Of a stretch of DNA of 17,611 bases, positions 8,177 to 15,160 are shown piece after piece (position 1 is the first letter of the stretch; each line of letters starts with the position of its first letter). This DNA comes from DASRHY01 sp046765875 (lineage in GTDB: Bacteria > Actinomycetota > Actinomycetes > Propionibacteriales > Kribbellaceae): positions 1-17,611 of the forward strand of contig JBKPSJ010000203.1 in the NCBI GenBank assembly GCA_046765875.1, given 5' to 3'. The notes beneath the pieces are model-generated. The model saw only the letters and a program-made list of their open reading frames with translations, was not told the DNA's origin and made no database searches. Both the position numbers and the translations under genes were made by a program.

Positions 8177-8246
8177 CCCACGCCTGCAGCAGGTGGGCTA
8201 CCGTTCATTCGAGGTCAGCTCCTCGAATCGCGGCCGAGCGCTCGGC
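8177..8246. repeat. Cluster of palindromes upstream of the frameshifted reductase gene
   Basis: Three elements follow one another: CCCAC-N11-GTGGG (8177-8197), ATTCGAGG-N6-CCTCGAAT (8207-8228, perfect 8-base arms) and the perfect 14-base palindrome GCCGAGCGCTCGGC (8233-8246). The middle one has the size and spacing of a dimeric repressor operator and ends 86 bases before the reductase start. Function is inferred only from symmetry. Confidence 0.45.
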
Positions 8247-8314
8247 ATCGCGACAACCTACGCACATGTTCGTCGCTTCGCCGCAAATTTCCGACTTTGT
8301 CAGGATGATTCCCC

Positions 8315-9327
8315 ATGAAGCAACGAACCCTCGGCACCAGCTTGACCGTCTCCGAGATCGGGCTGGGCTGCACGAGCCTCACCGGCGCGTACGGCACCAC
8401 CGGTGGCCCTTCGCGAGAGGACTCGATTGCGCTGATCCGGCGCGCAGTCGACCTCGGCGTCACCTTCTTCGACACCGCGGAGGTGTACGGGCCGTTCACG
8501 AACGAGGAGATCGTCGGTGAGGCGCTTGAACCGGTCCGCGACCGGGTGAAGATCGCCACCAAGTTCGGCTTCGCCTTCGCCGAGAACGGCGTCGAGCCCG
8601 GTGGCTTGTGCAGCCGGCCGGACAGCATCCGGCGCGCCGTCGACAACTCACTGCGCCGGCTTCGCACCGACCACATCGACCTGTACTACCAGCACCGGGT
8701 CGACACCGAGGTGCCGATCGAGGATGTCGCCGGCACCGTGAAGGAACTGGTTGACGCGGGCAAGGTGATGCATTTCGGGTTGTCCGAGGCAGCCGCTGCC
8801 ACGATCCGTCGCGCCCATGCCGTGAATCCGGTTGCGCCGTGCAGAGCGAATACTCGATGTGGTGGCGCGATCGTGAGCACGACACCATTCCCGCCCTGGC
8901 CGAGCTGGGTGCCGGCTTGGTGCCGTACAGCCCGCTGGGCAAGGGCTTCCTCACCGGCACCATCAGCGCTGCCACGACCTTCGAGGCGAGCGACTTCCGA
9001 GGAAAGACCCCACGCTTCCAGGGCGAGGCGCTGGACGCCAATCTTGCCCTCGTCGAGGTTCTCAACCGGATGGCCGTGGACACGGGCGCCACTCCGGCAC
9101 AGCTGGCGCTGACCTGGCTGCTTCACCAGCAGCCGTGGATCGTGCCTATTCCAGGCACAAAACGCATCGAACGGCTGGAGGAGAATCTGGGTGCGGCATC
9201 GGTTGAATTGAGTGAGCTTCAACTCGGCGAGCTGCGTGCGGCTGCCGATCAGATCCAGATCGTCGGCGCCCGCTATCCCGAGGCGCAGGACAGCATGACC
9301 AACCTGGACGCTCCTCTACCCGAGTAG
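8315..9327 (+). pseudogene. Aldo/keto reductase gene interrupted by a frameshift
   Basis: The two parts together would make an NADPH-dependent aldo/keto reductase of about 337 aa, a full family length. The first part (ATG 8315 with AGGA at 8302-8305) carries the whole catalytic tetrad: D53 and Y58 in FFDTAEVYG, K83 in IATKFGF and H127 in YYQHRVD. It runs correctly to NPVA near 8836. The protein then continues in the next frame from GTG 8839: VQSEYSMWW, LVPYSPLGKGFLTG and the cofactor-binding IPGTKRIERLEENLGA, ending at 9327. One missing base within 8834-8838 explains the break; restoring it gives NPVAAVQSEYS. Without correction the first frame runs on to 9112 as nonsense. This is either a genuine recent pseudogene or an assembly error. 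No other damage is visible. Confidence 0.85.
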
Positions 9328-9329
9328 GC

Positions 9330-9351
9330 GGTGGCCGACCTCGAAACCACC
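9330..9351 (+). terminator. Weak candidate terminator after the reductase gene
   Basis: GGTGG-N12-CCACC begins three bases after the reductase stop at 9327. The stem is short and the loop large, so support is weak. The rest of the convergent gap to 9487 shows nothing clear. Confidence 0.2.
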
Positions 9352-9487
9352 CTGGGCGGGCATCGCCGTCATGGTCGGCGTTCGCAGGGCATGTTGGTCC
9401 TCGTACCCTGAGCATTCCGGTAAACGCCCATGACGAAGGGCACCGTCCGCGAGCGCGGTCAATGGCGCAAATGAGCATGACAATGGC

Positions 9488-10351
9488 TCAGTGGACGGCG
9501 GACTTGCCGAACACCCGAACGGACAAGGCGGCGAGGAGGACGGCCCAGCCGGCGACGACGGTAAGGCTCAACGTCGCCATCGCGTTTGCATTGCTCATCC
9601 CCCAGATGTCGTGCAGGCCGGTTGCGTGCCTGTCGAGGAGGCCGTACCGCATCAGCGCGAGGGCGTGCGTGAGGGGCAGGATCTTTGCGACGCTGCCGAG
9701 CACACCAGGTAGTGCGCTGATCGGGAACAGCGAGCCGGCGAGGAACCAGGGAAGGATCGCGACCGCCGGCGTGGCACCGACGTACTCCTCCTGACTGGGA
9801 ATCCGATTGGCCATGATCTCGGCGATGGCGTAGCTGGCAACCGTGAACAGGTACGCGCCACCGACGAACCAGGCCACGCCCGAGACGTTCGTGTGGAACT
9901 CAGCTCCGCGTGCGATCGCAGCGACCATAAGGGCGGCGAGCTGCAGGCTGCTGACCGCAAGCGCCACGAGGAAGTTTCCGCCGACCATCAACGAGCGCGG
10001 CACGGGCGCGGCGAGGAGTTCGCGCCTGGCGCCGGTGTCGCGATCGACGATGACGCCGATCCCGGCGAACATGCAGCTCAGGGGCACGAGCAGGCCGACC
10101 GTGCCGACGGCGACGTAGGTCTGGTAGTCGAGTCCGTTGGTGGTGGTCACCATGGTGGCCAGGGCCGGCGCGATCACCAGGGCGAACAGGATCGGGGTGA
10201 GCAGCGGTACGACGATCTCGCGTGGGGTGTGCGCCGAGAGCAACAGCCGCCGCCGAGCCAGAACGGCCAGCGCGGTGCGCCTGGACACGGTGCCGGGAAC
10301 CGGGCGAGCGGTGTGCGTGGAGGTTTCGTGGGTGATGTCGATAGTTGCCAT
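9488..10351 (-). CDS. ABC-2 type exporter permease (DrrB-like)
   Basis: This 287-aa membrane protein has about six hydrophobic segments after a soluble N-terminus, matching the ABC-2 family that includes DrrB. Segments include VPLLTPILFALVIAPALATMV, YVAVGTVGLLVPLSCMFAGIGV and NFLVALAVSSLQLAALMVAAI. The conserved cytoplasmic turn DRDTGARRELLAAPVPRS follows the second helix, and the late LPWFLAGSLFPISALPG and LPLTHALALMRY segments are typical. It would dimerise in the membrane and pair with the ATPase encoded 19 bases upstream on the same strand. Such pairs export hydrophobic drugs or metabolites; the cargo here is unknown. It is probably transcribed from the sigma-dependent promoter at 11400-11426. 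Confidence 0.9.
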   Translation of the reverse strand: MATIDITHETSTHTARPVPGTVSRRTALAVLARRRLLLSAHTPREIVVPLLTPILFALVIAPALATMVTTTNGLDYQTYVAVGTVGLLVPLSCMFAGIGVIVDRDTGARRELLAAPVPRSLMVGGNFLVALAVSSLQLAALMVAAIARGAEFHTNVSGVAWFVGGAYLFTVASYAIAEIMANRIPSQEEYVGATPAVAILPWFLAGSLFPISALPGVLGSVAKILPLTHALALMRYGLLDRHATGLHDIWGMSNANAMATLSLTVVAGWAVLLAALSVRVFGKSAVH

Positions 10352-10370
10352 GAGGGTCTGCTTTCTTGAG

Positions 10371-11339
10371 TCAGGCGGCCAGGCTGGCGCCGGTCAGCTG
10401 CAGGTAGACGTCGTCGAGGGTGGGCTGCCGTGAGGAAACCGCCGACGTCGCGACATCGAGCGAGTCGAGCGTGGCGATCATCGACTGCGCTGACTGCGCC
10501 GACTGCGCAGGGAGCGGGATCGTCAGCGTCGCCCCGACGGCGAAAGCGTCCGCGCCCGCGACTCCACGATCGCGAAGGCGCGCGAGCGCCACGCCCGGAT
10601 CATCGGTCACCCGGATCTCGACGATCTGCTCCCCGAGCCTGCCGAGCAGGTTCGCCGGGGTGTCGAGTGCGACGATCCGCCCGGCGTGGACGACGCCGAT
10701 CCGGTCACACAGAGGTTCCGCTTCGTCGAGGTAGTGCGTCGTGATCAGGGTCGCCATGCTGGTGCTGGCTCGGAGCCCGGCGATCAGATCCAGCAGCTCG
10801 TAGCGGATGCGCGTGTCGAGGCCGACGGTGGGCTCGTCCAGGAAGAGCACCTGCGGTTTCGAAACGAGCGCTCTGGCGATCTCAAGACGTCGTCGCTGCC
10901 CGCCGCTATAGCTCCCGACCGGCCTGTCAATGATCTCGCCGAGGCCGAAAGTCTCCATGAGGTCGTCTGTATGCCGGCCGGCGCCAGGCCGCGCCACGTT
11001 CCAGAGTCTTGCGTGCATCGCGAGGTGCTGGCGTCCGCTGAGACCTCGATCGACAACGGCCTCCTGGAACACGACACTGCTCACCTGGCGGGCCGCGAGC
11101 GGATCACGTACGACATCGTGACCGGCAAGCCGAGCGGTGCCGCCGGTCGGACGGATCGTGGTCGTCAACATCCCGATCGTCGTCGACTTGCCGGCGCCAT
11201 TTGGTCCGAGCAGTCCGAAGACCTCGCCGGGGTGCACCGTGAAGTCGATTCCCTTGACTGCCTCCACCCCGCCGGCATAGATCTTCTTGAGTCCGCTCAC
11301 CTCGATGGCGGCGGGTGCCTTCTGCGTCCAGCCGTTCAT
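10371..11339 (-). CDS. ABC exporter ATP-binding protein (DrrA-like)
   Basis: This 322-aa ATPase has one ABC domain and a family-typical C-terminal extension. Walker A is GLLGPNGAGKST (residues 42-53), the signature is YSGGQRRRLEIARAL (144-158), Walker B is VLFLDEPTVGLD (164-175), and the switch histidine is H202 in TTHYLDEAE. The C-terminal part ends in QPTLDDVYLQLTG, the usual DrrA-group ending. The frame is open further upstream, but the ATG at 11339 follows a GAGAGGG ribosome-binding site and gives the normal N-terminus. Residues 278-286 hold a triple Ala-Gln-Ser repeat, encoded by three near-identical 9-base units. It is the first gene of a two-gene unit with the permease, divergent from the ECF41 sigma factor. 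Confidence 0.93.
   Translation of the reverse strand: MNGWTQKAPAAIEVSGLKKIYAGGVEAVKGIDFTVHPGEVFGLLGPNGAGKSTTIGMLTTTIRPTGGTARLAGHDVVRDPLAARQVSSVVFQEAVVDRGLSGRQHLAMHARLWNVARPGAGRHTDDLMETFGLGEIIDRPVGSYSGGQRRRLEIARALVSKPQVLFLDEPTVGLDTRIRYELLDLIAGLRASTSMATLITTHYLDEAEPLCDRIGVVHAGRIVALDTPANLLGRLGEQIVEIRVTDDPGVALARLRDRGVAGADAFAVGATLTIPLPAQSAQSAQSMIATLDSLDVATSAVSSRQPTLDDVYLQLTGASLAA
10483..10509. repeat. Three tandem copies of a 9-base unit inside the ATPase gene
   Basis: GACTGCGCT, GACTGCGCC and GACTGCGCA follow one another and encode AQSAQSAQS near the end of the ATPase. They keep the reading frame, so copy-number changes would be tolerated. Confidence 0.8.
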
Positions 11340-11399
11340 GTCGCCCTCTCTCACCACTGGTGATCTGTGCCGACGCAGGATGCGCCGTGCTGTGGAGAG

Positions 11400-11426
11400 G
11401 ACGTCCTGCCGGTGGCTCGCGTGACC
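11400..11426 (-). promoter_or_regulatory. Candidate ECF41-type promoter for the ABC exporter operon
   Basis: Read on the minus strand, GGTCACG (11426-11420) is followed by 16 bases and CGTCCT (11403-11398). I recall ECF41/SigJ promoters as roughly TGTCACA or GTCACA, 16 bases, CGTC(CT). The -10 element ends about 60 bases before the ATPase start at 11339, leaving room for a short leader. An identical -35 element and spacing occur in the opposite direction in front of the sigma gene. Confidence 0.65.
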
Positions 11427-11449
11427 GATCTCAAGAATCCTCGCTATGC

Positions 11450-11476
11450 GGTCACGTTCCCCGCTCGCCGTACGTC
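11450..11476 (+). promoter_or_regulatory. Candidate autoregulatory ECF41-type promoter of the sigma factor gene
   Basis: GGTCACG (11450-11456), 16 bases, then CGTC (11473-11476, followed by CA). The arrangement matches the minus-strand copy exactly in -35 sequence and spacing. It ends 38 bases before the chosen GTG start at 11515. It also argues against the upstream in-frame ATG at 11446, which would lie before this promoter. Confidence 0.65.
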
Positions 11477-11502
11477 CAAGGGGTGTGGTCGACGCCCCCC
11501 GT

Positions 11503-11510
11503 GAGGAGGA
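11503..11510 (+). promoter_or_regulatory. Ribosome-binding site of the ECF41 sigma factor gene
   Basis: GAGGAGGA lies four bases before the GTG at 11515 and decides the start against the upstream ATG at 11446. Confidence 0.75.
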
Positions 11511-11514
11511 ACCC

Positions 11515-12399
11515 GTGGAGGACCCGGACTGGCTGGCAGCTCGTTTCAATGAGCTGCGTCCCCGGCTCCAGTCGGTGGCCTATAGCATCCTCGGATCCGT
11601 GTCCGATGCCGAGGACGCTGTTCAGGAGTGCTGGTTCCGGCTCGATCGCAGCAACACCTCCGACGTCCGGGACCTGCAGGGGTGGCTCATCACCGTCGTC
11701 GGGCGTATCTGCCTGGACATGCTGCGCCGGCGCGGACATCGCCGCGAGTATCAGACGGGCGAACGACTCCCGGAGCCGATCGTCGAGTTCGAGGAGACCG
11801 GACCCGAACACGAGGCGTTGCTCGCCGACTCGGTGGGGCTCGCACTGCTCGTCGTCCTGGAAACCCTCACGCCTCCCGAGCGACTTGCCTTCGTGCTGCA
11901 CGACGTGTTCGGGGTGCCGTTCAGCCAGATCGGCCCGGTCGTCGAGCGAACCCCTCAGGCAGCGCGGCAGCTTGCAGCTCGCGCCCGGCGACGGGTGCGG
12001 ACCGCGCCCACACCCGATCCCGACATGGCTCGGCAGCGCGCCGCCGTCGATGCGTTCCTCGCGGCCGCCAGGTCGGGCGACCTGGGGGGTCTACTCGAGG
12101 TCCTCGACCCGAACGTCGTCTTCCGGGCCGACCCGGGCGCAGCCGCCACCGTGCTTCCCTTCCCGGTGCGCGGTGCACCGGCCGTCGCCGAGCGGGTCCT
12201 GCAAACCGCACCGCGCTTCGCAGCACACGCGACTGCTGTGATCGTCAACGGCCAGGCCGGCGCGGTGTTCGCCCCGGGCGGAAGCCCGGCAGGAGTCATC
12301 GGCTTCACCGTCGTCGGTGGCCGGATCGCCGCCATCGACCTCATAGCCGACCCGGTCAAGCTGAGCCGGCTACCAGCGCGACATTCTGCACCGTCATGA
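11515..12399 (+). CDS. ECF41-family RNA polymerase sigma factor with C-terminal SnoaL-like domain (SigJ-like)
   Basis: This 294-aa protein has three parts. Sigma region 2 covers roughly residues 7-75 (FNELRPRLQSVAYSILGS, SDAEDAVQECWFRL, then LQGWLITVVGRICLDMLR). Sigma region 4 covers roughly 115-165 (LTPPERLAFVLHDVFGVPF, with the helix-turn-helix in FSQIGPVVERTPQAARQLAARARRRV). A SnoaL-like domain starts near residue 175 (RAAVDAFLAAARSGDLGGLL). ECF41 proteins use this fused domain in place of an anti-sigma factor, and none is encoded here. The position of the family's DGGGR motif reads DPGAA (206-210), and that of NPDKL reads DPVKL (279-283), so both look altered. It is divergent from the ABC exporter and shares its promoter type. 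Confidence 0.92.
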   Translation: MEDPDWLAARFNELRPRLQSVAYSILGSVSDAEDAVQECWFRLDRSNTSDVRDLQGWLITVVGRICLDMLRRRGHRREYQTGERLPEPIVEFEETGPEHEALLADSVGLALLVVLETLTPPERLAFVLHDVFGVPFSQIGPVVERTPQAARQLAARARRRVRTAPTPDPDMARQRAAVDAFLAAARSGDLGGLLEVLDPNVVFRADPGAAATVLPFPVRGAPAVAERVLQTAPRFAAHATAVIVNGQAGAVFAPGGSPAGVIGFTVVGGRIAAIDLIADPVKLSRLPARHSAPS

Positions 12400-12431
12400 C
12401 ATGCCAGGTGGAGCCACTGCGGTGACCAGCC

Positions 12432-12548
12432 TCAGACGGCACTGAAGAGCTCGGTGTGGACACGGCGCAACGGGACGCCGAGATCGCGCAGGTCCTGGCA
12501 GAGTCCGGCAACCATCTTCGGCGGGCCGCACAGGAAGTAGTCCAGGTG
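12432..12548 (-). pseudogene. C-terminal remnant of a flavin/NAD(P)-dependent oxidoreductase
   Basis: The last 38 codons before the stop at 12432 encode an unmistakable end of a ferredoxin-reductase-type NAD-binding domain: DYFLCGPPKMVAGL, where CGPP is the conserved nucleotide/flavin-proximal motif, then DLGVPLRRVHTELF, the standard closing helix and strand. Upstream of about 12548 the same frame becomes arginine-rich nonsense with no FAD-binding or ferredoxin domain, and neighbouring frames show none either. The gene has therefore lost almost everything but its tail. Its relation to the ECF41 unit is notable because oxidoreductases are common ECF41 neighbours, but nothing here shows they were ever co-regulated. 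Confidence 0.7.
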
Positions 12549-12604
12549 TCTGGACTGCCCACGCCCGCCGGCTGACAGGCGCGGGCAGCGTCGCGAGCGC
12601 GGTC

Positions 12605-13126
12605 GTGGTCGCCGTCGCAGGTGCCGTCGTCCTCGGCGCCGGTGGTGACGACGAGCCCCAGACAGGACCACTGCCGGCACACGTGCGGGCGACCCACCCG
12701 GCTCCGGCCACCGCCCGGCCCAGCTCACCGGCACCGCCGGCGTCGTCGACGCGACGGCCGACTCGCGGCGAGACCACGACACGGCCATCGGTAACGCCCA
12801 GGACAAGTCGGGTCACCAACGCGGACCTGGTGTCCGACCAGGCAGTTCGGCTACGAAGCCCGGTGGCCCTGCTGCGCAAGGATCGGTCGTTCGCGGCCTC
12901 CCGGTCAGTTCGAACCGCGACGACGCAGCTCGACCGAGCAGCGGTCCAACTCACCGATGGCAGCCCGGCAGCTGCCGCGGGCCTGATTGATGACGCCTTT
13001 ACGCGACTCTCCGGGGCACGGCGAACGGGAATCTGGCAGCCGACCGGATCGGAGTCAGTCCTGCTGCGGTCGCTCGGATACCGGCCGCCGACAGCCACGC
13101 ACACCGAACTGGCAGACGATCACTGA
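12605..13126 (+). CDS. Doubtful hypothetical protein with a possible N-terminal membrane segment
   Basis: I do not recognise this 173-aa reading frame and am unsure it is a gene. It begins with an Ala/Val/Gly hydrophobic stretch (VAVAGAVVLGAGG), followed by a Pro/Thr/Ser/Arg-rich linker and a charged C-terminal half (SDQAVRLRSPVALLRKDRSF, then TTQLDRAAVQL). That order would suit a membrane-anchored or exported protein. The frame is also open upstream of GTG 12605 (VASAVV lengthens the hydrophobic stretch), but I find no ribosome-binding site. Third-position G/C bias is weaker than in neighbouring genes. A hairpin follows its stop directly. It could be the decayed remains of something else, since the adjacent 12432-12548 segment is clearly a relic. 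Confidence 0.3.
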   Translation: MVAVAGAVVLGAGGDDEPQTGPLPAHVRATHPAPATARPSSPAPPASSTRRPTRGETTTRPSVTPRTSRVTNADLVSDQAVRLRSPVALLRKDRSFAASRSVRTATTQLDRAAVQLTDGSPAAAAGLIDDAFTRLSGARRTGIWQPTGSESVLLRSLGYRPPTATHTELADDH

Positions 13127-13128
13127 GA

Positions 13129-13142
13129 CGCCCGGGTGGGCG
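13129..13142 (+). terminator. Candidate terminator between convergent frames
   Basis: CGCCC-GGGT-GGGCG starts two bases after the stop at 13126 and lies in the 62-base gap before the end of the minus-strand aldo/keto reductase gene. It could serve either direction. Confidence 0.35.
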
Positions 13143-13188
13143 CTGGGTGGAGTTCAAGAAAGTGACCGGCGAGCTTCGCATGCGCTGC

Positions 13189-14043
13189 TCAGCCGGTCAC
13201 GGAGGCGACCTCAGCAGCAGTCAGTTCGATCGCCGCGGCGGCGACGTTGTCTTCCAGGTGTGGCACAGATCCGGTGCCCGGGATCGGCAGGATCGACGGT
13301 GACCGGGCCAGCAGCCAGGCGAGCACGACCTGCCTCGGTTCCACGCTGTGGCGCCGGGCCAGCTCTTGCACGGGCCGATTGCGGTCGAGGTCCTGGATCG
13401 GCGCCCACGGCAGGAAGATCATCTCCTCCTGCTCACAGAGATCGACCATCGACTCCGACCGGCGGTCGTCGACGTTGTAGCGGTTCTGGATCGACACGAT
13501 CGGGGTGAGCACCTGGGCGCGACGCAATTGCGCCTCGGAGACGTTGGAGAGGCCGATGTGGCGGATCTTGCCCTGCTCCTTGAGGGTGACCAGAGCACCG
13601 ATCGAGTCCTCCAGCGGCACAGCGGGATCGGGCCGGTGGAACTGGTAGAGCGGGATCTGTTCGAGCTTGAGCCGCCGCAGGCTGCCCTCACAGACCTCGA
13701 TCAGATGCTCCGGCCGGCCGTTGACCGGCCACTGTCCGGGCCCGGTACGTTCCAGGCCGCCCTTGGTCGCGATCACGAGGTCGTCCGGGTACGGGGACAG
13801 CGTCTCGCCGATGAGCTCCTCGCTGATGTGCGGCCCGTACGAGTCGGCGGTGTCGATGAAGTTGACGCCGAGCTCGACCACCCGCCGCAGCACCGCCTTC
13901 GCCTCGTCGCGGTCGGCGGGCTCGCCCCATATCCCGGCGCCGGTGATGCGCATGGCCCCGTAGCCCAGGCGATTGACCGTCAGGTCACCACCGATATCGA
14001 TCGTGCCGGCCATACCGGCGTTGACAGGTTGCGCCGCTGACAT
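13189..14043 (-). CDS. Aldo/keto reductase
   Basis: This intact 284-aa NADPH-dependent oxidoreductase would reduce carbonyl compounds in the cytoplasm. The catalytic tetrad is complete: D64 and Y69 in FIDTADSYG, K94 in VIATKGG, and H136 in LYQFHRPDP. Cofactor-binding segments HIGLSNVSE, SIQNRYNV, FLPWAPI and the late LPIPGTGSVPHLEDNVAAA are all present. It is shorter than the broken reductase at 8315 and belongs to a different subgroup, so it is not a duplicate. The ATG at 14043 has a GGGGAG ribosome-binding site (14052-14057, read on the minus strand) that overlaps a perfect 12-base palindrome. Substrate is unknown. It appears to be a single-gene transcript. Confidence 0.92.
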   Translation of the reverse strand: MSAAQPVNAGMAGTIDIGGDLTVNRLGYGAMRITGAGIWGEPADRDEAKAVLRRVVELGVNFIDTADSYGPHISEELIGETLSPYPDDLVIATKGGLERTGPGQWPVNGRPEHLIEVCEGSLRRLKLEQIPLYQFHRPDPAVPLEDSIGALVTLKEQGKIRHIGLSNVSEAQLRRAQVLTPIVSIQNRYNVDDRRSESMVDLCEQEEMIFLPWAPIQDLDRNRPVQELARRHSVEPRQVVLAWLLARSPSILPIPGTGSVPHLEDNVAAAAIELTAAEVASVTG

Positions 14044-14055
14044 GAGTGATCACTC
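14044..14055. promoter_or_regulatory. Perfect 12-base palindrome over the reductase ribosome-binding site
   Basis: GAGTGATCACTC is self-complementary, directly abuts the ATG of the aldo/keto reductase gene and shares bases with its ribosome-binding site. It may be an operator or an RNA hairpin that masks translation start; the role is inferred. Confidence 0.4.
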
Positions 14056-14198
14056 CCCGATCTCGACGTCTCGGTCAGTACAACGCGTATCTATCAGCAT
14101 TACCACCGTCACCACGGCACGCGGTACGGCCGGCACATGTACGCCATCGCAACGGGCCTCCGTGCCCTGTCCTCCAACGCAGCGATGTGCCCGCCGAG

Positions 14199-14215
14199 TG
14201 CCGCGCAGCGCGGCA
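14199..14215 (-). terminator. Candidate terminator of the AraC-family gene
   Basis: TGCCGCGC-A-GCGCGGCA is a perfect inverted repeat with 8-base arms, seven bases beyond the stop of the minus-strand araC-type gene. In RNA it would form about a 7-base-pair G/C stem with a 3-base loop. No U-tract follows. Confidence 0.5.
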
Positions 14216-14222
14216 GGATCTG

Positions 14223-15074
14223 TCAGGCAGGCCCTAATCGTGGTCGGATCTGGCTAAGTCGCTCACCTGCGTATGCGTGGATGACCTGCGAGAGATGGCT
14301 CTGGTCGGCAAACCCGAGATCGGCGGACAGGCGGGCGAGATTCTCATGCCCGTCGGCCAAGCGATCGAGCGCGAGCGCCACCCGAACTCTGTTACGGAAC
14401 TGCGACAGCGTCATACCGGTCGCCCGTGAGAACACGCGGCTGACATGAAAGCGGCTGTGCCCAAGCGCACGCGCCATGTCTGCATAGTCCGTGCCGGCCG
14501 GGTCTGAGACTATCGCCTCGCGGGCGTGCTGAACGATGCGGTAATGGCTGGTACGGGTGGTCGAACGCTGGGCTGTCAAGCGACCGGGGACCGCACGTTC
14601 GGTCAACGCGCCGACGAGTTGCGCGAGCCGCTCTTCGAACTCGAACCGATCGATTCCCCGGCGTAGCGCGACGATCAGTTCGCGGTGCCGAAGGTCAATC
14701 GTCGGCGTGGTCGTGATCGGCTCATCGGGCACGGACCCATCTCCCGTCAACGCGCAGACGGCGCCTTCGGACATCCACAGCGAGGTGCATCGGTCGCCGT
14801 CATCGCGGTGGTGCGCGATGCGCTGTTCGACCAAGGGCCGTTCGAAGAACGCATCCGTTGGTCCTAGGTATGCCCCCTGGCCGTTGACTTCGCGCCAGTA
14901 CCCGCCCCGGCGCACGAAGACCAGGCCGAAGTCGGCGCTGTACTCGTACGATCCGCGGTCTCCCGTCGGCTTGCGGCAGTCATGGTCCACGACACGCACG
15001 CCTGGCGCTTCGCCAAGCAGGGTGAGAACGGCGTCGGGCGCCGCGATCTCCCCGTGGAGCCTTGCCTTCGACAT
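14223..15074 (-). CDS. AraC-family transcriptional regulator
   Basis: This 283-aa regulator has an N-terminal cupin-like sensor region (about residues 15-120, with YEYSADFGLVFVRRGGYWRE) and a C-terminal double helix-turn-helix (about 175-275). The DNA-binding part shows DYADMARALGHSRFHVSRVF for the first HTH, the hinge ATGMTLSQFRNRVRVALAL, and LARLSADLGFADQSHLSQV for the second, all standard AraC features. The ATG at 15074 (GCGAGGTG upstream) is preferred; a TTG at 15095 would add seven residues. It is divergent from the RibD-like reductase gene with 105 bases between the starts, the usual layout for a regulator and its target. The effector is unknown. Confidence 0.92.
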   Translation of the reverse strand: MSKARLHGEIAAPDAVLTLLGEAPGVRVVDHDCRKPTGDRGSYEYSADFGLVFVRRGGYWREVNGQGAYLGPTDAFFERPLVEQRIAHHRDDGDRCTSLWMSEGAVCALTGDGSVPDEPITTTPTIDLRHRELIVALRRGIDRFEFEERLAQLVGALTERAVPGRLTAQRSTTRTSHYRIVQHAREAIVSDPAGTDYADMARALGHSRFHVSRVFSRATGMTLSQFRNRVRVALALDRLADGHENLARLSADLGFADQSHLSQVIHAYAGERLSQIRPRLGPA

Positions 15075-15118
15075 CGGGTTCGCACCTCGCTTCAACCGGA
15101 CACAAATCTACAAGTGAG

Positions 15119-15160
15119 CGCGACCATGGCCGACTAACGTCGCGTCAATGGACATCATTG
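15119..15160. promoter_or_regulatory. Inverted repeats in the araC/reductase divergent promoter region
   Basis: CGCGAC (15119-15124) and GTCGCG (15139-15144) are 14 bases apart, followed by CAATG-N5-CATTG (15146-15160). They sit between the two divergent starts, where an AraC-family protein or another regulator could bind. AraC proteins often bind direct repeats, so the match to this regulator is uncertain. Confidence 0.35.

Noticed and set aside
11446..11514. N-terminal extension of the ECF41 sigma factor from an ATG at 11446
   Set aside because: It would start before the candidate promoter, lacks a ribosome-binding site and adds non-family residues; GTG 11515 has a strong site.
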